Made by a program: the position numbers and the translations under genes. A stretch of 64,000 bases of DNA. It comes from Nesterenkonia ebinurensis. GTDB lineage: Bacteria; Actinomycetota; Actinomycetes; Actinomycetales; Micrococcaceae. Below the pieces are notes generated by a model. The model was not told the DNA's origin, searched no databases, and saw nothing but the letters and a program-made list of their open reading frames with translations. Location: positions 186,001 to 250,000 of the forward strand of contig NZ_VWNF01000045.1 of assembly GCF_008711175.1 (NCBI RefSeq), read 5' to 3'. The first letter of the stretch is position 1. Each line of letters begins with the position of its first letter. This document shows, one piece after another, positions 26,562 through 37,028 of the stretch.

Positions 26562-28355
26562 ATGTCTGAGACCGTCAATCTTCCCGCACTCGGTGAATCC
26601 GTCACCGAAGGCACTGTCACCCGCTGGCTCGTCGAGGTCGGAGAGGAGGTGGAGGTCGACCAGCCCATCGTGGAGGTCTCCACCGATAAGGTCGACACCG
26701 AGGTCCCCTCCCCGGTAGCCGGCACCGTGGAGGAGCTGCTGGTCTCCGAGGACGAGACAGTGGAGGTCGGTGCCCCGCTCATCACTATCGGCGACGGCTC
26801 AGGCTCCGGCTCTGCCGATTCAGGCGACGAAGGCGCCGACGCCGAGGCTCAGGAGGAGGCTGCCACCGAGGCTGAGCAGCCCGAGGAGACCCAAGAGGCC
26901 ACCGAGGAGGCCGGAGGAGCCGATTCTGATTCCGCCCCCACCCCTGCAGCCGGTGAGTCCGGCGGCGCTGAGACCACCCCGGAGGAGGACAGCCCCGCTC
27001 CTGAGACCGGCGGCGGTGAGGGCGAGGAAGTCACCCTCCCGGCTCTGGGTGAGTCCGTCACCGAGGGCACTGTCACCCGCTGGCTGGTTGAGGTCGGTGA
27101 TGAGGTCCAGGTGGACCAGCCGCTGCTGGAGGTCTCCACCGATAAGGTCGACACCGAGGTGCCTTCGCCGGTGGCCGGTACTGTGCTTCAGCTGGAGGTC
27201 TCCGAAGATGAGACAGTGGAGGTCGGCGCCGTGCTGGCTGTGATCGGCTCCGGCGCTGCCCCTGAAGCAAAGGCGGAAGAACCTACCGAAGAGGCCCAGG
27301 AGGCGGCCGAGCCGGAGACATCAGCTGAGCAGCCCAAGGAAGAAGAGGCGCCGAAGCAGGAAGCTCCCAAGGAGGAGTCCACGCCTGAGCCTGAGCCTAA
27401 GGCAGCCGAGTCCAAGCCCGAACCCGCTGAGGACAGCTCTGCGGAGGGCTATGTCACTCCCCTGGTGCGCAAGCTCGCCAAGGACAAGGGGGTGGACCTT
27501 TCCAGCCTCAAGGGCACTGGTGTCGGTGGCCGCATCCGCAAGCAGGACGTGCTCGACGCCGCCGAAGCCGCCAAGTCCGAGACCCCTAAGCAGGACGCTG
27601 CTCCGGCAGCCAAGCCGGCACCTGAGGTGCAGGTGGACACCACGAAGCGCGGCAGCACTGAGAAGGCCCCGCGGATCCGCCAGGTCATCGCCCAGCGGAT
27701 GAACGAGTCCCTGGACATCTCCGCACAGCTGACCCAGGTGCACGAGGTGGACATGACCCGCATCGTCAACCTGCGGGCCAAGGCCAAAGAGTCCTTCAAG
27801 GCCGCCAATGGTGCCAACCTCACCTACCTGGCGTTCATCGCTGTGGCTGCCACCGAGGCACTGAAGCAGCACCCGGTGCTCAACGCCGAGTACAACCAGG
27901 ACTCCCAGGAGATCACCTATCACGACGCCGAACACCTGAGCTTCGCGGTGGACACGGAGAAGGGCCTGATGGTCCCGGTGATCGCCGATGCCGGTGACCT
28001 CTCGCTGGCAGGGATGGCCAAGAAGATCGCCGATGTGGCCAAGCGGACCCGGGAGAACAAGATCGGGCCCGACGAACTCTCCGGCGGCACCTTCACCATC
28101 ACCAACCTGGGCAGCTTCGGGGCTCTGTTCGACACCCCCATCATCAACCAGCCGCAGGTGGCCATCCTGGGCCCGGGTGCAATCGTGAAGCGGCCCATGG
28201 TGGTCACCGACGAGGACGGCAATGAGTCCATCGGCATCCGGCACATGATGTACCTCTCGCTGACCTACGATCACCGGATCGTAGACGGCGCTGACGCCGG
28301 CCGTTTCCTCCAGACTCTGAAGAGCCGCTTGGAGAACGGCAACTTCGAAGTGTGA
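26562..28355 (+). CDS. sucB: Dihydrolipoamide acyltransferase E2 (2-oxoglutarate dehydrogenase type)
   Basis: A 597-residue E2 subunit. Two lipoyl domains (about 2-76 and 155-231) each carry the lipoylation lysine in [10 protein letters not shown] (Lys43 and Lys195). Long acidic Ala/Glu/Pro linkers separate them. An E3-binding domain follows (about 297-334, [20 protein letters not shown]), then the catalytic domain ending in [20 protein letters not shown] with His571 and Asp575. The two lipoyl coding stretches are also very similar in DNA. It works with the neighbouring lpdA, and with lipB and lipA, which make its lipoyl cofactor. Whether it serves 2-oxoglutarate or pyruvate dehydrogenase cannot be proven here. 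Confidence 0.95.
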   Translation: MSETVNLPALGESVTEGTVTRWLVEVGEEVEVDQPIVEVSTDKVDTEVPSPVAGTVEELLVSEDETVEVGAPLITIGDGSGSGSADSGDEGADAEAQEEAATEAEQPEETQEATEEAGGADSDSAPTPAAGESGGAETTPEEDSPAPETGGGEGEEVTLPALGESVTEGTVTRWLVEVGDEVQVDQPLLEVSTDKVDTEVPSPVAGTVLQLEVSEDETVEVGAVLAVIGSGAAPEAKAEEPTEEAQEAAEPETSAEQPKEEEAPKQEAPKEESTPEPEPKAAESKPEPAEDSSAEGYVTPLVRKLAKDKGVDLSSLKGTGVGGRIRKQDVLDAAEAAKSETPKQDAAPAAKPAPEVQVDTTKRGSTEKAPRIRQVIAQRMNESLDISAQLTQVHEVDMTRIVNLRAKAKESFKAANGANLTYLAFIAVAATEALKQHPVLNAEYNQDSQEITYHDAEHLSFAVDTEKGLMVPVIADAGDLSLAGMAKKIADVAKRTRENKIGPDELSGGTFTITNLGSFGALFDTPIINQPQVAILGPGAIVKRPMVVTDEDGNESIGIRHMMYLSLTYDHRIVDGADAGRFLQTLKSRLENGNFEV

Positions 28356-29206
28356 GCCGGCCCTGCTCCGGGCATGATCGTAGGCATCTCCATAACGGCG
28401 TGGTCATCGATGGTCGGCAGCAGGCTCAGCGGCTCAGGCTCTGCACAGGCATAGAGCTCTGCGGCGAACTCACCGGCCAGTGGGAGCTCGCCGGGCACCG
28501 AGCCGAGCGCTGACTCCAGCAGCTCCGCCAACTCGGTGGGGACTCCAGGCAGCAGACTCTGCAAGGGCGCCCGCAGTGCTGTGGCCGGGGGCTGACTGCC
28601 GGTCAGTGCCTCCCAGGCCACACCGGCCAGAGCCATCACGTCCTGCTCCGGGGTGCCGCCACGGGCGCCGGTGCCCAGCACTGCGGAGTCACCGAGGTCG
28701 CCCAGAGCCGGCTCTCCTTCTGGGGTGAGCAGGATATTTGCCGCACTGACATCGCCATGGGCGGCGCCCTGGGTGTGCAGGTGCTCCAGTGCCTGAGCCA
28801 CCGGAGTCAGCGCTGTGACCAGCTCATTCGAGCTCAGCGGTCCCGCGCTGTGCAGCAGCTGCCCCAGCGAACCTGCGGTATAAGGCTGTAGGAGGATTCC
28901 GGTACTGCCCTGCGAGGTGCTCAGCACTCCCCAGGGCCGGACCAGATGGTCATGGACCAGCGGCAGCATGGCTTCCAGCTCCTGCTGCGCTGAGCGCAGG
29001 GATGGTGCGCTGCGCGCTCTGCTCAACGGCAGTTTCAGGGCGAGCTTCTGCGGCGGACCATCGCCCACCCAGGTGATGGTCCGGGCCGCAGCTGCGGTGC
29101 ACTGCACCAGCCAGACAGCACTGCGACCACCCACCCCCAGCAGCCTCAGCGGCGCCAAGCCGGGTATCCGTGGTGGAGGGAGCGTGGCGGCGTCGTCATG
29201 TTCCAT
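28271..29206 (-). CDS. Reduced protein-kinase-like protein
   Basis: A 311-residue protein (ATG at 29206) with a shrunken Ser/Thr kinase fold. Visible are a Gly-rich loop GVGGRSAVW (24-32), LALK with a candidate ATP Lys58, a candidate alphaC Glu near 76, the catalytic loop [10 protein letters not shown] (150-159; His-Gly-Asp instead of His-Arg-Asp), and DLG (170-172) in place of DFG. The activation segment is nearly absent: only about 14 residues separate DLG from the PE that would end it. It may be a weak kinase or a pseudokinase. The C-terminus is Pro/Arg-rich. Its last 85 bases run antisense over the end of sucB, and it is divergent from lipB. Confidence 0.7.
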   Translation of the reverse strand: MEHDDAATLPPPRIPGLAPLRLLGVGGRSAVWLVQCTAAAARTITWVGDGPPQKLALKLPLSRARSAPSLRSAQQELEAMLPLVHDHLVRPWGVLSTSQGSTGILLQPYTAGSLGQLLHSAGPLSSNELVTALTPVAQALEHLHTQGAAHGDVSAANILLTPEGEPALGDLGDSAVLGTGARGGTPEQDVMALAGVAWEALTGSQPPATALRAPLQSLLPGVPTELAELLESALGSVPGELPLAGEFAAELYACAEPEPLSLLPTIDDHAVMEMPTIMPGAGPAHTSKLPFSKRLFRVWRKRPASAPSTIR

Positions 29207-29333
29207 ACCGCTCAGCATGCACCGGTTCCAAAAATCTCGCAGAAAGTTTTCCACAGCCGATTGAGCCGAGTGCAGACACGAGCCTGCCCGCAGTGCGGAC
29301 AACCGTCTAAGACGTGCAGAACTCGGTGAGGCG

Positions 29334-29339
29334 TAGGCT
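29334..29339 (+). promoter_or_regulatory. -10 box TAGGCT of lipB (predicted leaderless)
   Basis: TAGGCT ends six bases before the lipB ATG, and no ribosome site lies between. No clear -35 is seen. Confidence 0.5.
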
Positions 29340-29345
29340 AGTGGC

Positions 29346-30089
29346 ATGACCTCATTGCAGACTCGCTTCCTCGGCTTCGATCCTGATCTGGTGGACTACC
29401 GGGAGGCCTGGGAGACTCAGCGCTCACTGCACGCCCAGATCCTGGACGGTCAGGGCGAATCCACCCTGCTGCTGCTGGAACATGCCGATGTCTACACCGC
29501 AGGCAAGCGCACCGAGCCGGAGGATCTGCCGGCCGACGGCACGCCGGTGGTGAATGTGGACCGTGGCGGCAAGCTCACCTGGCACGGCCGCGGGCAGCTG
29601 GTGGGCTACCCCATCCTGCATCTGCGCGACCGGTCCCTGGTCAAGGACTATGTGTGCACCTTGGAGAAGGTGCTCATCAAAGTGCTCGCTGAGGAGTACG
29701 GGATTCAGGGCTCCCGCGTCGAGGGCCGCTCCGGGGTGTGGCTCACCGCCGAGCAGACCGGCGCGCCGGTGGATCAGAAGATCGCTGCGATCGGCATCCG
29801 GGTGCACCGCTCAGTGACCATGCACGGCTTCTCCCTGAACTGCTCCAATGAGCTCTCCCCCTTCGGGAACATCATTCCCTGCGGAATCTCTGATGCCGGG
29901 ACCACCAGCATCTCCGAACAGCTGGGGCGCACCGTCACCCCGGCTGCGGCAGCACCGCTGATTGCCCAGGAATTGCAGGCGGTGCTGCCGCGTTATCTCA
30001 CATCAGGGGCAGATACTGCCGGTCCGGACACCTCCGACCTGCTGTCTGCCTGCACACTGTCAGCGCCGAAGGAAGAGGTCTCACGTTGA
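29346..30089 (+). CDS. lipB: Octanoyl-[acyl-carrier-protein]:protein N-octanoyltransferase
   Basis: A 247-residue LipB that transfers octanoyl groups from ACP to lipoyl-domain lysines. The family signature [19 protein letters not shown] (73-91), the catalytic Lys145 in [11 protein letters not shown] and the acyl-thioester Cys179 in GNIIPCGI are intact. It is followed by lipA with a four-base overlap, so the two lipoate synthesis steps are co-translated. Its substrate proteins include the SucB E2 encoded just upstream. The ATG is predicted to be the first codon of a leaderless transcript. Confidence 0.96.
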   Translation: MTSLQTRFLGFDPDLVDYREAWETQRSLHAQILDGQGESTLLLLEHADVYTAGKRTEPEDLPADGTPVVNVDRGGKLTWHGRGQLVGYPILHLRDRSLVKDYVCTLEKVLIKVLAEEYGIQGSRVEGRSGVWLTAEQTGAPVDQKIAAIGIRVHRSVTMHGFSLNCSNELSPFGNIIPCGISDAGTTSISEQLGRTVTPAAAAPLIAQELQAVLPRYLTSGADTAGPDTSDLLSACTLSAPKEEVSR

Positions 30090-31126
30090 GCGGATGCGCC
30101 CCCGCCGCAGCAGGAACTGGCACGATTGCTCCCGAGGGCCGCAGGATGCTGCGCGTGGAGGCGAAGAACGCCGCCGTCCCTGTGGAGCGCAAGCCGGAAT
30201 GGATGCGCACCAAAGTCAAGATGGGCCCGGAGTTCGCCGAGATGAAGAAGCGGGTGGGATCCAAGGGCCTGCACACCGTCTGCGAGGAGGCCGGCTGCCC
30301 GAACATCTTCGAATGCTGGGAGGACCGTGAGGCCACATTCCTGATCGGCGGATCGGCCTGCACTCGGCGCTGCGACTTCTGTGAGATCGACACCGGCCGG
30401 CCGGCAGCCCTGGACGAGACCGAGCCGCTGCAGGTGGCCGAATCCGTGCGGGAGATGGAGCTGCGCTACGCCACCGTGACCGGCGTGGCCCGCGATGACC
30501 TGCCCGATGAGGGTGTGTGGCTCTACGCAGAGACCATCCGCAAGATCCATGAGCTCAACCCTGGCACCGGTGTGGAAATTCTGATTCCGGACTTCTCCGG
30601 CAAACCGGAGAACATCGCAGGAATCTGCGCAGCCGCCCCTGAGGTCTTCGCCCACAATGTGGAGACCGTGCCGCGCATCTTCCGCCGCATCCGCCCGGCC
30701 TTCCGCTATGAGCGTTCGCTGGACGTGCTCACCCAGGGCCGCAGCCACGGCATGATCACCAAGTCCAATCTGATCCTCGGTATGGGCGAGACCCGCAAGG
30801 AGATATCCGAGGCCCTACAGGATCTGCACGACGCCGGCTGCGACCTGATCACCATCACCCAGTACCTGCGCCCGACCCCGCGGCACCTGCCGGTGGACCG
30901 GTGGGTCAAGCCCCAGGAGTTCATGGAGATCTCCCAGGAGGCTGAGGAGATCGGGTTCCTGGGCGTGATGTCCGGACCGCTGGTCCGCTCCTCTTACCGG
31001 GCCGGCTCACTGTGGGCCAAGGCCATGCAGAAGAAAGGCTGGGAGATTCCGGCGGACCTGGCCCATATTGAGCCCTCCGGCCAGACCAAGCAGGAGGCTG
31101 CAACGCTGGTCGCCGCAGGGTTCTGA
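30086..31126 (+). CDS. lipA: Lipoyl synthase
   Basis: A 346-residue radical-SAM enzyme that inserts two sulfur atoms into the octanoyl chain on lipoyl domains. The auxiliary cluster cysteines lie at 66, 71 and 77 ([12 protein letters not shown]), the radical-SAM cysteines at 92, 96 and 99 (CTRRCDFC), and the C-terminal RSSYRAG serine that ligates the auxiliary cluster is present. A TTG start overlapping the lipB stop (TTGA) is used; GGAAGAGG precedes it. An internal ATG at 30146 is an alternative. Two tandem hairpin repeats follow the gene. Confidence 0.95.
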   Translation: MSGCAPAAAGTGTIAPEGRRMLRVEAKNAAVPVERKPEWMRTKVKMGPEFAEMKKRVGSKGLHTVCEEAGCPNIFECWEDREATFLIGGSACTRRCDFCEIDTGRPAALDETEPLQVAESVREMELRYATVTGVARDDLPDEGVWLYAETIRKIHELNPGTGVEILIPDFSGKPENIAGICAAAPEVFAHNVETVPRIFRRIRPAFRYERSLDVLTQGRSHGMITKSNLILGMGETRKEISEALQDLHDAGCDLITITQYLRPTPRHLPVDRWVKPQEFMEISQEAEEIGFLGVMSGPLVRSSYRAGSLWAKAMQKKGWEIPADLAHIEPSGQTKQEAATLVAAGF

Positions 31127-31127
31127 G

Positions 31128-31194
31128 TTGGTCCCGGCGGCGGGGGAACCCCGCTCGCCTCTCGGCCGCGTTGCCGCGGCCTTCACACCTAAAG
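31128..31194 (+). repeat. Two-hairpin intergenic repeat, copy B1
   Basis: Starts TTGGTCCCGGCG; the first hairpin is GCGGGG-GAA-CCCCGC, the second GGCCGCG-TTGC-CGCGGCC; it ends CTTCACACCTAAAG. It begins one base after the lipA stop codon and is followed directly by copy B2. Confidence 0.85.
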
Positions 31195-31266
31195 TTGGTC
31201 CCGGCGGCGGGGGAACCCCGCTCGGTCCCTGACCTGGCCAGCTCACGCCGGCCTTCACGCCTGAAA
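31195..31266 (+). repeat. Two-hairpin intergenic repeat, copy B2
   Basis: Tandem copy of B1, sharing its first 36 or so bases nearly exactly (TTGGTCCCGGCGGCGGGGGA onward). The second hairpin is weaker (GGCC ... GGCC) and the end reads CTTCACGCCTGAAA. Confidence 0.85.
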
Positions 31267-31298
31267 TCGCCGCATCGCTTCGCTTGCAACTCACAGGT

Positions 31299-31304
31299 TA
31301 GACT
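31299..31304 (+). promoter_or_regulatory. -10 box TAGACT before the DUF4191 gene
   Basis: TAGACT ends nine bases before the ATG; no ribosome-binding sequence lies between, so a leaderless or near-leaderless mRNA is likely. Confidence 0.45.
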
Positions 31305-31313
31305 TAGCTCATC

Positions 31314-32099
31314 ATGGCAGACTCCCAGATTACCAAGCAGCAGGCCAAGGCTGAGCTGAAGAAGCTCCGTCAGCAGCAGAAGCTCGAAAAGCAGCAGCGC
31401 AAGGCGAATAAGAAGGCCAAGAAGGCCTCGGGCGAAGGATTCTTCTCCCGCATCAAGCAGGTCTTCAACATGACCCGCTCCTATGACAAGAACATCATCT
31501 GGTGGATGTTGCTGGCCGGCATCGTCACCTTCGCGGTGACCTTCATCCTCATCTCACTGATCTTCCACTGGGTATTCGCCCTGCTGATGGCCCTGCCCTT
31601 CGGCCTGCTGGCCGCCATGATCGTGATGAACCGCCGCGCTGAGAAGGCCGCCTTCGCCCGTATCGAGGGGCGGCCCGGCGCCGCCGCTGCGGCGCTGAAC
31701 ACCCTGCGCCGCGGGTGGGTCGTTTCTGAGGAACCCATCCAGATCGACGCCAAGACCCAGGACGCCGTTTTCCGCGCCATCGGCAAACCCGGCGTAGTGC
31801 TGGTGACCGAGGGGCCTGCCGGACGGGCCCATAAGCTGGCCGCCAAGGCACAGAAGCGGCTGCGCCCCATTCTGCGCAACGAGGTGCCCATCCACGTGGT
31901 CCAGTCCGGCCGCGGCAAGGACCAGGTCCCGCTGCCCAAGCTCACCAAGCACATCAAGAAGCTGGACAAATCGCTGAACAAGCACGAGGTCCATGAGGTC
32001 GAGCGCAGGCTCTCCACCCTGCCGATCAGCAAGCCGCCGGTGCCTAAGGGCGTCGATCCCTGGCGAGCACGGCCGGACAGAAAGGCTCTCCGCGGCTGA
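31314..32099 (+). CDS. DUF4191 family membrane protein
   Basis: A 261-residue protein matching the actinobacterial DUF4191 family. The N-terminal 45 residues are highly basic and helical (Lys/Gln-rich), then two adjacent membrane segments (about 62-105, starting IIWWMLLAGIVTFAVTF), then a cytoplasmic domain containing GKPGVVLVTEGPAGRAHKL and VPLPKLTKHIKKL. Its function is unknown. The gene commonly follows lipA in this phylum, as here. Confidence 0.88.
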   Translation: MADSQITKQQAKAELKKLRQQQKLEKQQRKANKKAKKASGEGFFSRIKQVFNMTRSYDKNIIWWMLLAGIVTFAVTFILISLIFHWVFALLMALPFGLLAAMIVMNRRAEKAAFARIEGRPGAAAAALNTLRRGWVVSEEPIQIDAKTQDAVFRAIGKPGVVLVTEGPAGRAHKLAAKAQKRLRPILRNEVPIHVVQSGRGKDQVPLPKLTKHIKKLDKSLNKHEVHEVERRLSTLPISKPPVPKGVDPWRARPDRKALRG

Positions 32100-32126
32100 G
32101 TGTGGCCCGCTGTGCGCGCCTTGTGG

Positions 32127-32294
32127 TAAGCTATTTCCTTGTCTGGCAGGCAGAAGCATGTCTTCTGCTGCAGTTCTCGAGCAACCGGCAGCTCGGACTC
32201 TCCTTTGGTTGATCTTTCGGAGGCCAGGTCGTGTCATGTCACCTGCCATGGCACATGAATAAAGAAATGCCGCAAGCAGAAAGAAGCATCATCT
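32127..32294 (+). promoter_or_regulatory. Extended -10 promoter and 5' leader of rpsD
   Basis: TGGTAAGCT (TG-N-TANNNT) at about 32124-32132 would start a transcript near 32139, leaving about 155 bases of leader before rpsD. The leader contains short dyads, for example TCATGT ... ACATGA around 32236-32260. S4 is an autogenous repressor in other bacteria, so a regulatory leader is plausible, but no known leader class is recognised. Confidence 0.35.
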
Positions 32295-32927
32295 ATGCCT
32301 AAGACTCCCTTGCGTGCGCGCCGTACCGTGAAGGCCTCCCGGGCCCTCGGCGTCGCCCTGACTCCCAAGGCCCAGAAGTACCTGGACCGCCGTCCCTACG
32401 GCCCCGGCCAGCACGGCCGCACCCGCCGCCGCACCGACTCCGACTACGCTGTCCGGCTGCGTGAGAAGCAGAAGCTGCGCGCCCAGTACGGCATCCGCGA
32501 GGCTCAGCTGACCCGCTACTACGAAGAGGCCAAGCGGATGAGCGAAGGCCTCACCGGTGAGAACCTCATCGAGCTGCTCGAGTCCCGTCTCGACGCCCTG
32601 GTGCTGCGTGCCGGCTTCGCCCGCACCATCGCCCAGGCCCGCCAGTTCGTGGTGCACCGCCACATCATGGTCAACGGCAAGCGGGTGGACCGGCCCTCCT
32701 TCCGGGTGAAGCCCGGCCAGGTCATCCAGGTCCACGAACGTTCCGAGAAGTTCGAGCCCTTCCAGATCGCCGCCGCCGGCGCCCACCAGGAGGTCCTGCC
32801 GGATGTGCCGGGCTACCTGAGTGTGGAGATCGACAAGCTGCAGGCCACTCTGGTCCGCAAGCCTGAGCGCGCTGAAGTTCCGATCACCTGCGAAGAGCAG
32901 CTGGTGGTCGAGTACTACGCACGCTGA
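32295..32927 (+). CDS. rpsD: 30S ribosomal protein S4
   Basis: A 210-residue S4, a primary 16S rRNA-binding protein of the small subunit. The RRPYGPGQHGRTRRR and SDYAVRLREKQKLRAQYGI blocks and the S4 domain (LLESRLDALVLRAGFARTI, then ARQFVVHRHIMVNGKRVDRP) are clear, and the C-terminus EEQLVVEYYAR is canonical. The N-terminus lacks the four-cysteine zinc motif, so this is the zinc-free form. A strong terminator follows, isolating it from alaS. Confidence 0.97.
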   Translation: MPKTPLRARRTVKASRALGVALTPKAQKYLDRRPYGPGQHGRTRRRTDSDYAVRLREKQKLRAQYGIREAQLTRYYEEAKRMSEGLTGENLIELLESRLDALVLRAGFARTIAQARQFVVHRHIMVNGKRVDRPSFRVKPGQVIQVHERSEKFEPFQIAAAGAHQEVLPDVPGYLSVEIDKLQATLVRKPERAEVPITCEEQLVVEYYAR

Positions 32928-32945
32928 TCCTCGGATCAGCCGCTG

Positions 32946-32983
32946 ATGCCCGCTGTATCCCACTGGGATACAGCGGGCATTTT
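32946..32983 (+). terminator. Rho-independent terminator after rpsD
   Basis: A 17-base perfect inverted repeat (ATGCCCGCTGTATCCCA and its complement, one base between) followed by TTTA, 18 bases after the rpsD stop. Confidence 0.85.
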
Positions 32984-33040
32984 ACTTATCACCTAAAATT
33001 GACCGGTCACTATTCTGAACTGCAGGAGAGAACACCCACG

Positions 33041-35734
<2,694 letters not shown>

Positions 35735-35736
35735 GC

Positions 35737-36213
35737 ATGCGCGCAGGAGTCCGGCTGGCCGTAGACGTCGGCGAGGCCCGAGTAGGGCTGGCGGCCACCG
35801 ACCCCGATGCTCTGGTGGCCACTCCAGTGATGACCTTGCGCCGGGACACTAACCGGGGCGGGGATCTGAAGATGCTGGTGAAGATCGCCCGGGATCGTGC
35901 CGCGAAGGTGATCTACGTCGGCTTGCCGCTCTCGCTCTCCGGAGCAGACACCTCTTCCACGCAGAAGGCCCGGGACTATGCCCGCCAGCTGGCTCAGCAG
36001 CTCAACGAGGCTGACCTGAGCACCGAGGTGCGGCTCATCGACGAGCGGCTCTCCACTGTCTCCGCCTCGGAGAAGATGCGCGCCTCAGGCCTCAGTGCCC
36101 GCCAGCAGAAGCCAGCCATCGACCAGGCTGCAGCCGTGGAAATTCTCAACCACGCCTTGGCGATGCGCACCGCCAGGGGTTCAGAGCCCGGTAAAGAAGT
36201 TATCCACAGCTGA
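35737..36213 (+). CDS. ruvX: Putative pre-16S rRNA nuclease / Holliday junction resolvase-like
   Basis: A 158-residue YqgF/RuvX RNase H-fold protein. The first catalytic Asp is in AVDVGEARVGLA, the Glu of the ERLST motif in LIDERLSTVSASE, and a late Asp in PAIDQAAAVEIL. In E. coli the orthologue matures the 5' end of 16S rRNA. It starts two bases after the alaS stop, as in many actinobacteria, but the usual downstream mltG and aroE are replaced here by an AbiEi-like gene. Confidence 0.93.
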   Translation: MRAGVRLAVDVGEARVGLAATDPDALVATPVMTLRRDTNRGGDLKMLVKIARDRAAKVIYVGLPLSLSGADTSSTQKARDYARQLAQQLNEADLSTEVRLIDERLSTVSASEKMRASGLSARQQKPAIDQAAAVEILNHALAMRTARGSEPGKEVIHS

Positions 36214-36221
36214 GCGGTGAG

Positions 36222-37028
36222 GTGCTTGCGGGGAGTCTCCCCTCGGTGGACCATAACCTCATGGGACCATCATGTGACACCAAGAAGCATCAATGGATAT
36301 TGCAGAGAATCTACCGGGAAGGGTATCCGTTCACCGCCTCAGAGCTGCAGGCTATGCAGGTCGAAGGCCTGCTGCGCCACGTGGTGCAGGATGTCTACGC
36401 TGAAGCCGGCCTGCCGGAGCAGCCGGAAATCCGGGCCGCAGCCGCCTATGCACTGCTCAGCCGGCGGCTGCGCACAACCGCCACACTCTGCGGGGAGACC
36501 GCAGCCTGGGTGCACACGGGCTGCTTCGCCCCGGATCGTGTTCAGGTGAGGGACAGCGCCACCTCAGCCGCGCAGCGCTCGGTCTTCACCGGGGCATGGC
36601 GGCTGCACCATATGCGCCTTCAGGCAGATGACAGCCAGCCGGTGGGACCGGTCCGCGTCACCACCGCGCTGCGCACTGCCGCCGATCTGTTCTGTGGGTT
36701 CGGTGTGGCCCGCTTCCCCCGAGCCCTGGACCGGATCCCTGCCCGGGGACGAGCAGAGGCGCTGCTGCAGCACTGGCCGGCAGCCCAGGAGCCGCTGGCC
36801 GGGCGCGATGAGGATCTCCTCAGCCTGGGTGAGCCGGACATCGAGACGGTGCGCCAGCGCTGGGAGCGCATCGCTGCACTGATGCATCACACCGGGGCCG
36901 GGCCCGATGAGCTGGCGGATACTGTGCTGGGCATCCTCTCCCGGACCAACTGGGACGCCAGGAGGCATCAGCGGATCGGTGAGCTGCTGGCTCAGTGCAC
37001 CTCGCGTCGCTTGCCCACTGTGCGATAG
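36222..37028 (+). CDS. AbiEi-antitoxin-like protein, no toxin partner visible
   Basis: About 268 residues resembling actinobacterial proteins annotated as AbiEi-type antitoxin-domain proteins: an N-terminal helical part ([21 protein letters not shown]) acting as a possible winged helix, then [26 protein letters not shown] and a helical C-terminus. No AbiEii nucleotidyltransferase gene lies beside it. GTG 36222 is the longest start; GTG 36246 or ATG 36261 are also possible. It ends with a 37-base antisense overlap over the rel gene. The assignment is by general resemblance and is tentative. Confidence 0.55.
   Translation: MLAGSLPSVDHNLMGPSCDTKKHQWILQRIYREGYPFTASELQAMQVEGLLRHVVQDVYAEAGLPEQPEIRAAAAYALLSRRLRTTATLCGETAAWVHTGCFAPDRVQVRDSATSAAQRSVFTGAWRLHHMRLQADDSQPVGPVRVTTALRTAADLFCGFGVARFPRALDRIPARGRAEALLQHWPAAQEPLAGRDEDLLSLGEPDIETVRQRWERIAALMHHTGAGPDELADTVLGILSRTNWDARRHQRIGELLAQCTSRRLPTVR

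Noticed and set aside
36200-36208. TTATCCACA, a perfect DnaA box at the end of ruvX
   Set aside because: It is single, lies within the last codons of ruvX, and there is no dnaA, dnaN, AT-rich unwinding region or box cluster nearby, so no origin is claimed.
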